Of a DNA stretch of 64,000 nt, positions 63,157 through 64,000 are shown in pieces. Made by a program: the position numbers and the translations under genes. The notes below the pieces were generated by a model. That model ran no database searches and was not told the origin of the DNA. It saw only the letters and a program-made list of their open reading frames with translations. Within the stretch, counting starts at the first letter, position 1. Each line of letters starts with the position of its first letter. Origin of the DNA: Pedobacter insulae (GTDB lineage: Bacteria; Bacteroidota; Bacteroidia; Sphingobacteriales; Sphingobacteriaceae); the NCBI RefSeq assembly GCF_900113525.1, contig NZ_FOPP01000004.1, positions 410,049-474,048 of the forward strand. The letters run 5' to 3'.

Positions 63157-63540
63157 TCGAATTTCCTGCGTTTATTCATTATCTGGGAGGTTTTGGATTT
63201 AGAACTCACCGAATCACTCACCTTTTTTATATACGTTTTAGCTGCAAATGCTATAGTTTAAAGATAAGAAAATAAACCAACATCATTTCTTTAAAAGTAA
63301 AATAATTTTAGAAGCAAAATTTAAGGTTTCCCGTATTGATAATGTGATAATACTGTCTATCTTAGTAAGAACTAAATAAGCCCCATACGCTCTAATTTCA
63401 ATTAATATATTCTTAAGAATTTACTATGCATATCCTTTTAACTGGATAATATAGCTCTTTAAGTTATAATAGCTTGGACTTTAATGTGGATTTTGAAGTT
63501 AATCAAAAAATAAAGTATTAGAACATTACGTGTGTATTTC
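63157..63540. other. AT-rich intergenic stretch, no gene seen
   Basis: I see no reading frame with a credible protein, no RNA fold and no clear promoter. The DNA is AT-rich with several short homopolymers. It lies between the tRNA-end repeat and the IS21-like repeats, consistent with decayed mobile-element DNA. Confidence 0.5.
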
Positions 63541-63543
63541 GGT

Positions 63544-64000
63544 AAAAGTGGCCACCATATTCCGTTCCAAACTGGCCACCCCAAAAGAAACCATAGCTTT
63601 TTGAATACCCTTTGAGCAGTTGCGTTAGATGCATCCAGATTGATGCTCACATACCAAAAAATCTTCCATAGATTTCCAAAACATATACCACATCCAATAC
63701 TCTCGCTATGCTTTTGCTTCGCAAAAGGGCATAAGATCACCTCCAAGGTTGCAGAACCTAAGTCCCAGATTCAACACATCCAAGAAGAATAAAGCTTGCC
63801 CAATTAAGTCAATTTAACGCACTTGATTTCAACTTTAGACCTCAACTCGATACATGGAGTTCAAAACACTCTTTATAACGCTTAAAACCCCTTAAAATAA
63901 GCCAAGTGGTCACTTTTGACCGAAATGAGATGACCACTTTGGAGCGTAATATGTGGCCACTTTGGATAAAAAGAGGTGGCCACTTTTAGGATAACCCCCA
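63544..64000. mobile_element. IS21-like terminal repeats, probable insertion sequence remnant or end
   Basis: Two inverted units (AAAAGTGGCCACC at 63544, AACTGGCCACC at 63570) face four units in the opposite orientation (near 63905, 63931, 63953 and 63976; GTGGCCACTTTT), at about 23-26-bp spacing. Multiple spaced subterminal repeats are a feature of IS21-family ends in this phylum. No istA or istB gene is visible between them, so this is either a solo remnant or the edge of an element continuing past the window. Confidence 0.4.

Noticed and set aside
63459..63746. 95-residue minus-strand reading frame
   Set aside because: It runs through the IS21-like repeats, so its sequence mirrors the repeat units; the remainder shows no domain, and no start context is convincing.
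1..64000. CRISPR arrays, rRNA genes, replication origin
   Set aside because: I saw no regularly spaced repeats, no rRNA-like sequences and no dnaA-box cluster or partition genes in the window.

Overview
The window looks like a chromosome segment of a Bacteroidota bacterium, most likely a Sphingobacteriaceae member (Pedobacter-like). The evidence is AT-rich DNA, promoters that fit the Bacteroidota -7 consensus TAnnTTTG, TonB-dependent and OmpA-type envelope proteins, a GH2 beta-galactosidase with signal peptide, DISM-type sensor kinases, and a Bacteroidota-type tyrosine integrase beside tRNA-Lys. The genus is an inference.

Region 1 (1-3600) is the end of an integrated element: an XRE/ImmA-type protein cut by the window edge, an unknown partner gene, a tyrosine integrase, palindromic sites and tRNA-Lys(UUU). 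The 3' end of that tRNA plus its terminator (127 bp) recurs at about 94% identity near 63.03-63.16 kb.

Region 2 (3.8-12.8 kb) holds housekeeping or envelope genes: a beta-galactosidase, a 58-codon gene missed by a length cutoff, two OmpA-domain lipoproteins, a GlcD/GlcF-type FAD/Fe-S oxidase and a Gfo/Idh/MocA oxidoreductase.

Region 3 (12.8-22.8 kb) is the most interesting part. It is a tightly coupled operon with a membrane Ser/Thr kinase, a divergent FHA-like protein, a 31-residue single-pass microprotein, a PP2C phosphatase with a membrane-anchored C-terminal domain, a natural fusion of a SEDS (FtsW/RodA) glycosyltransferase to a class B penicillin-binding protein, an FHA protein and a second, paralogous kinase. 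Its parts list matches the actinobacterial fha-pstP-rodA-pbpA-pknA-pknB cluster that couples phosphorylation to peptidoglycan synthesis, but in another phylum and with rodA and pbpA merged into one gene.

Region 4 (22.9-46.8 kb) is mixed: a TonB receptor, MDR oxidoreductase, two Crp/Fnr regulators, an FtsX-type permease, hydrolases, two copies of one secreted family, a DUF2975/XRE pair, an AAA/DUF4143 ATPase, small secreted proteins, a two-component system and an ORF6N remnant.

Region 5 (46.9-60.6 kb) is a set of stress or detoxification-like genes: two AraC regulators, flavodoxins, acetyltransferases, cysteine-nucleophile alpha/beta hydrolases, a cupin, NAD(P)-binding proteins, an MBL hydrolase, a CPA1 antiporter and a bestrophin. 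Two different tandem-half-site motifs, each present upstream of one AraC gene and of one other gene in the cluster, suggest two small local regulons.

Region 6 (60.6-64 kb) has a sensorless histidine kinase, a PAS-GAF-PAS protein without an ATPase domain, the second tRNA-end repeat and inverted arrays of repeats resembling IS21-family ends.
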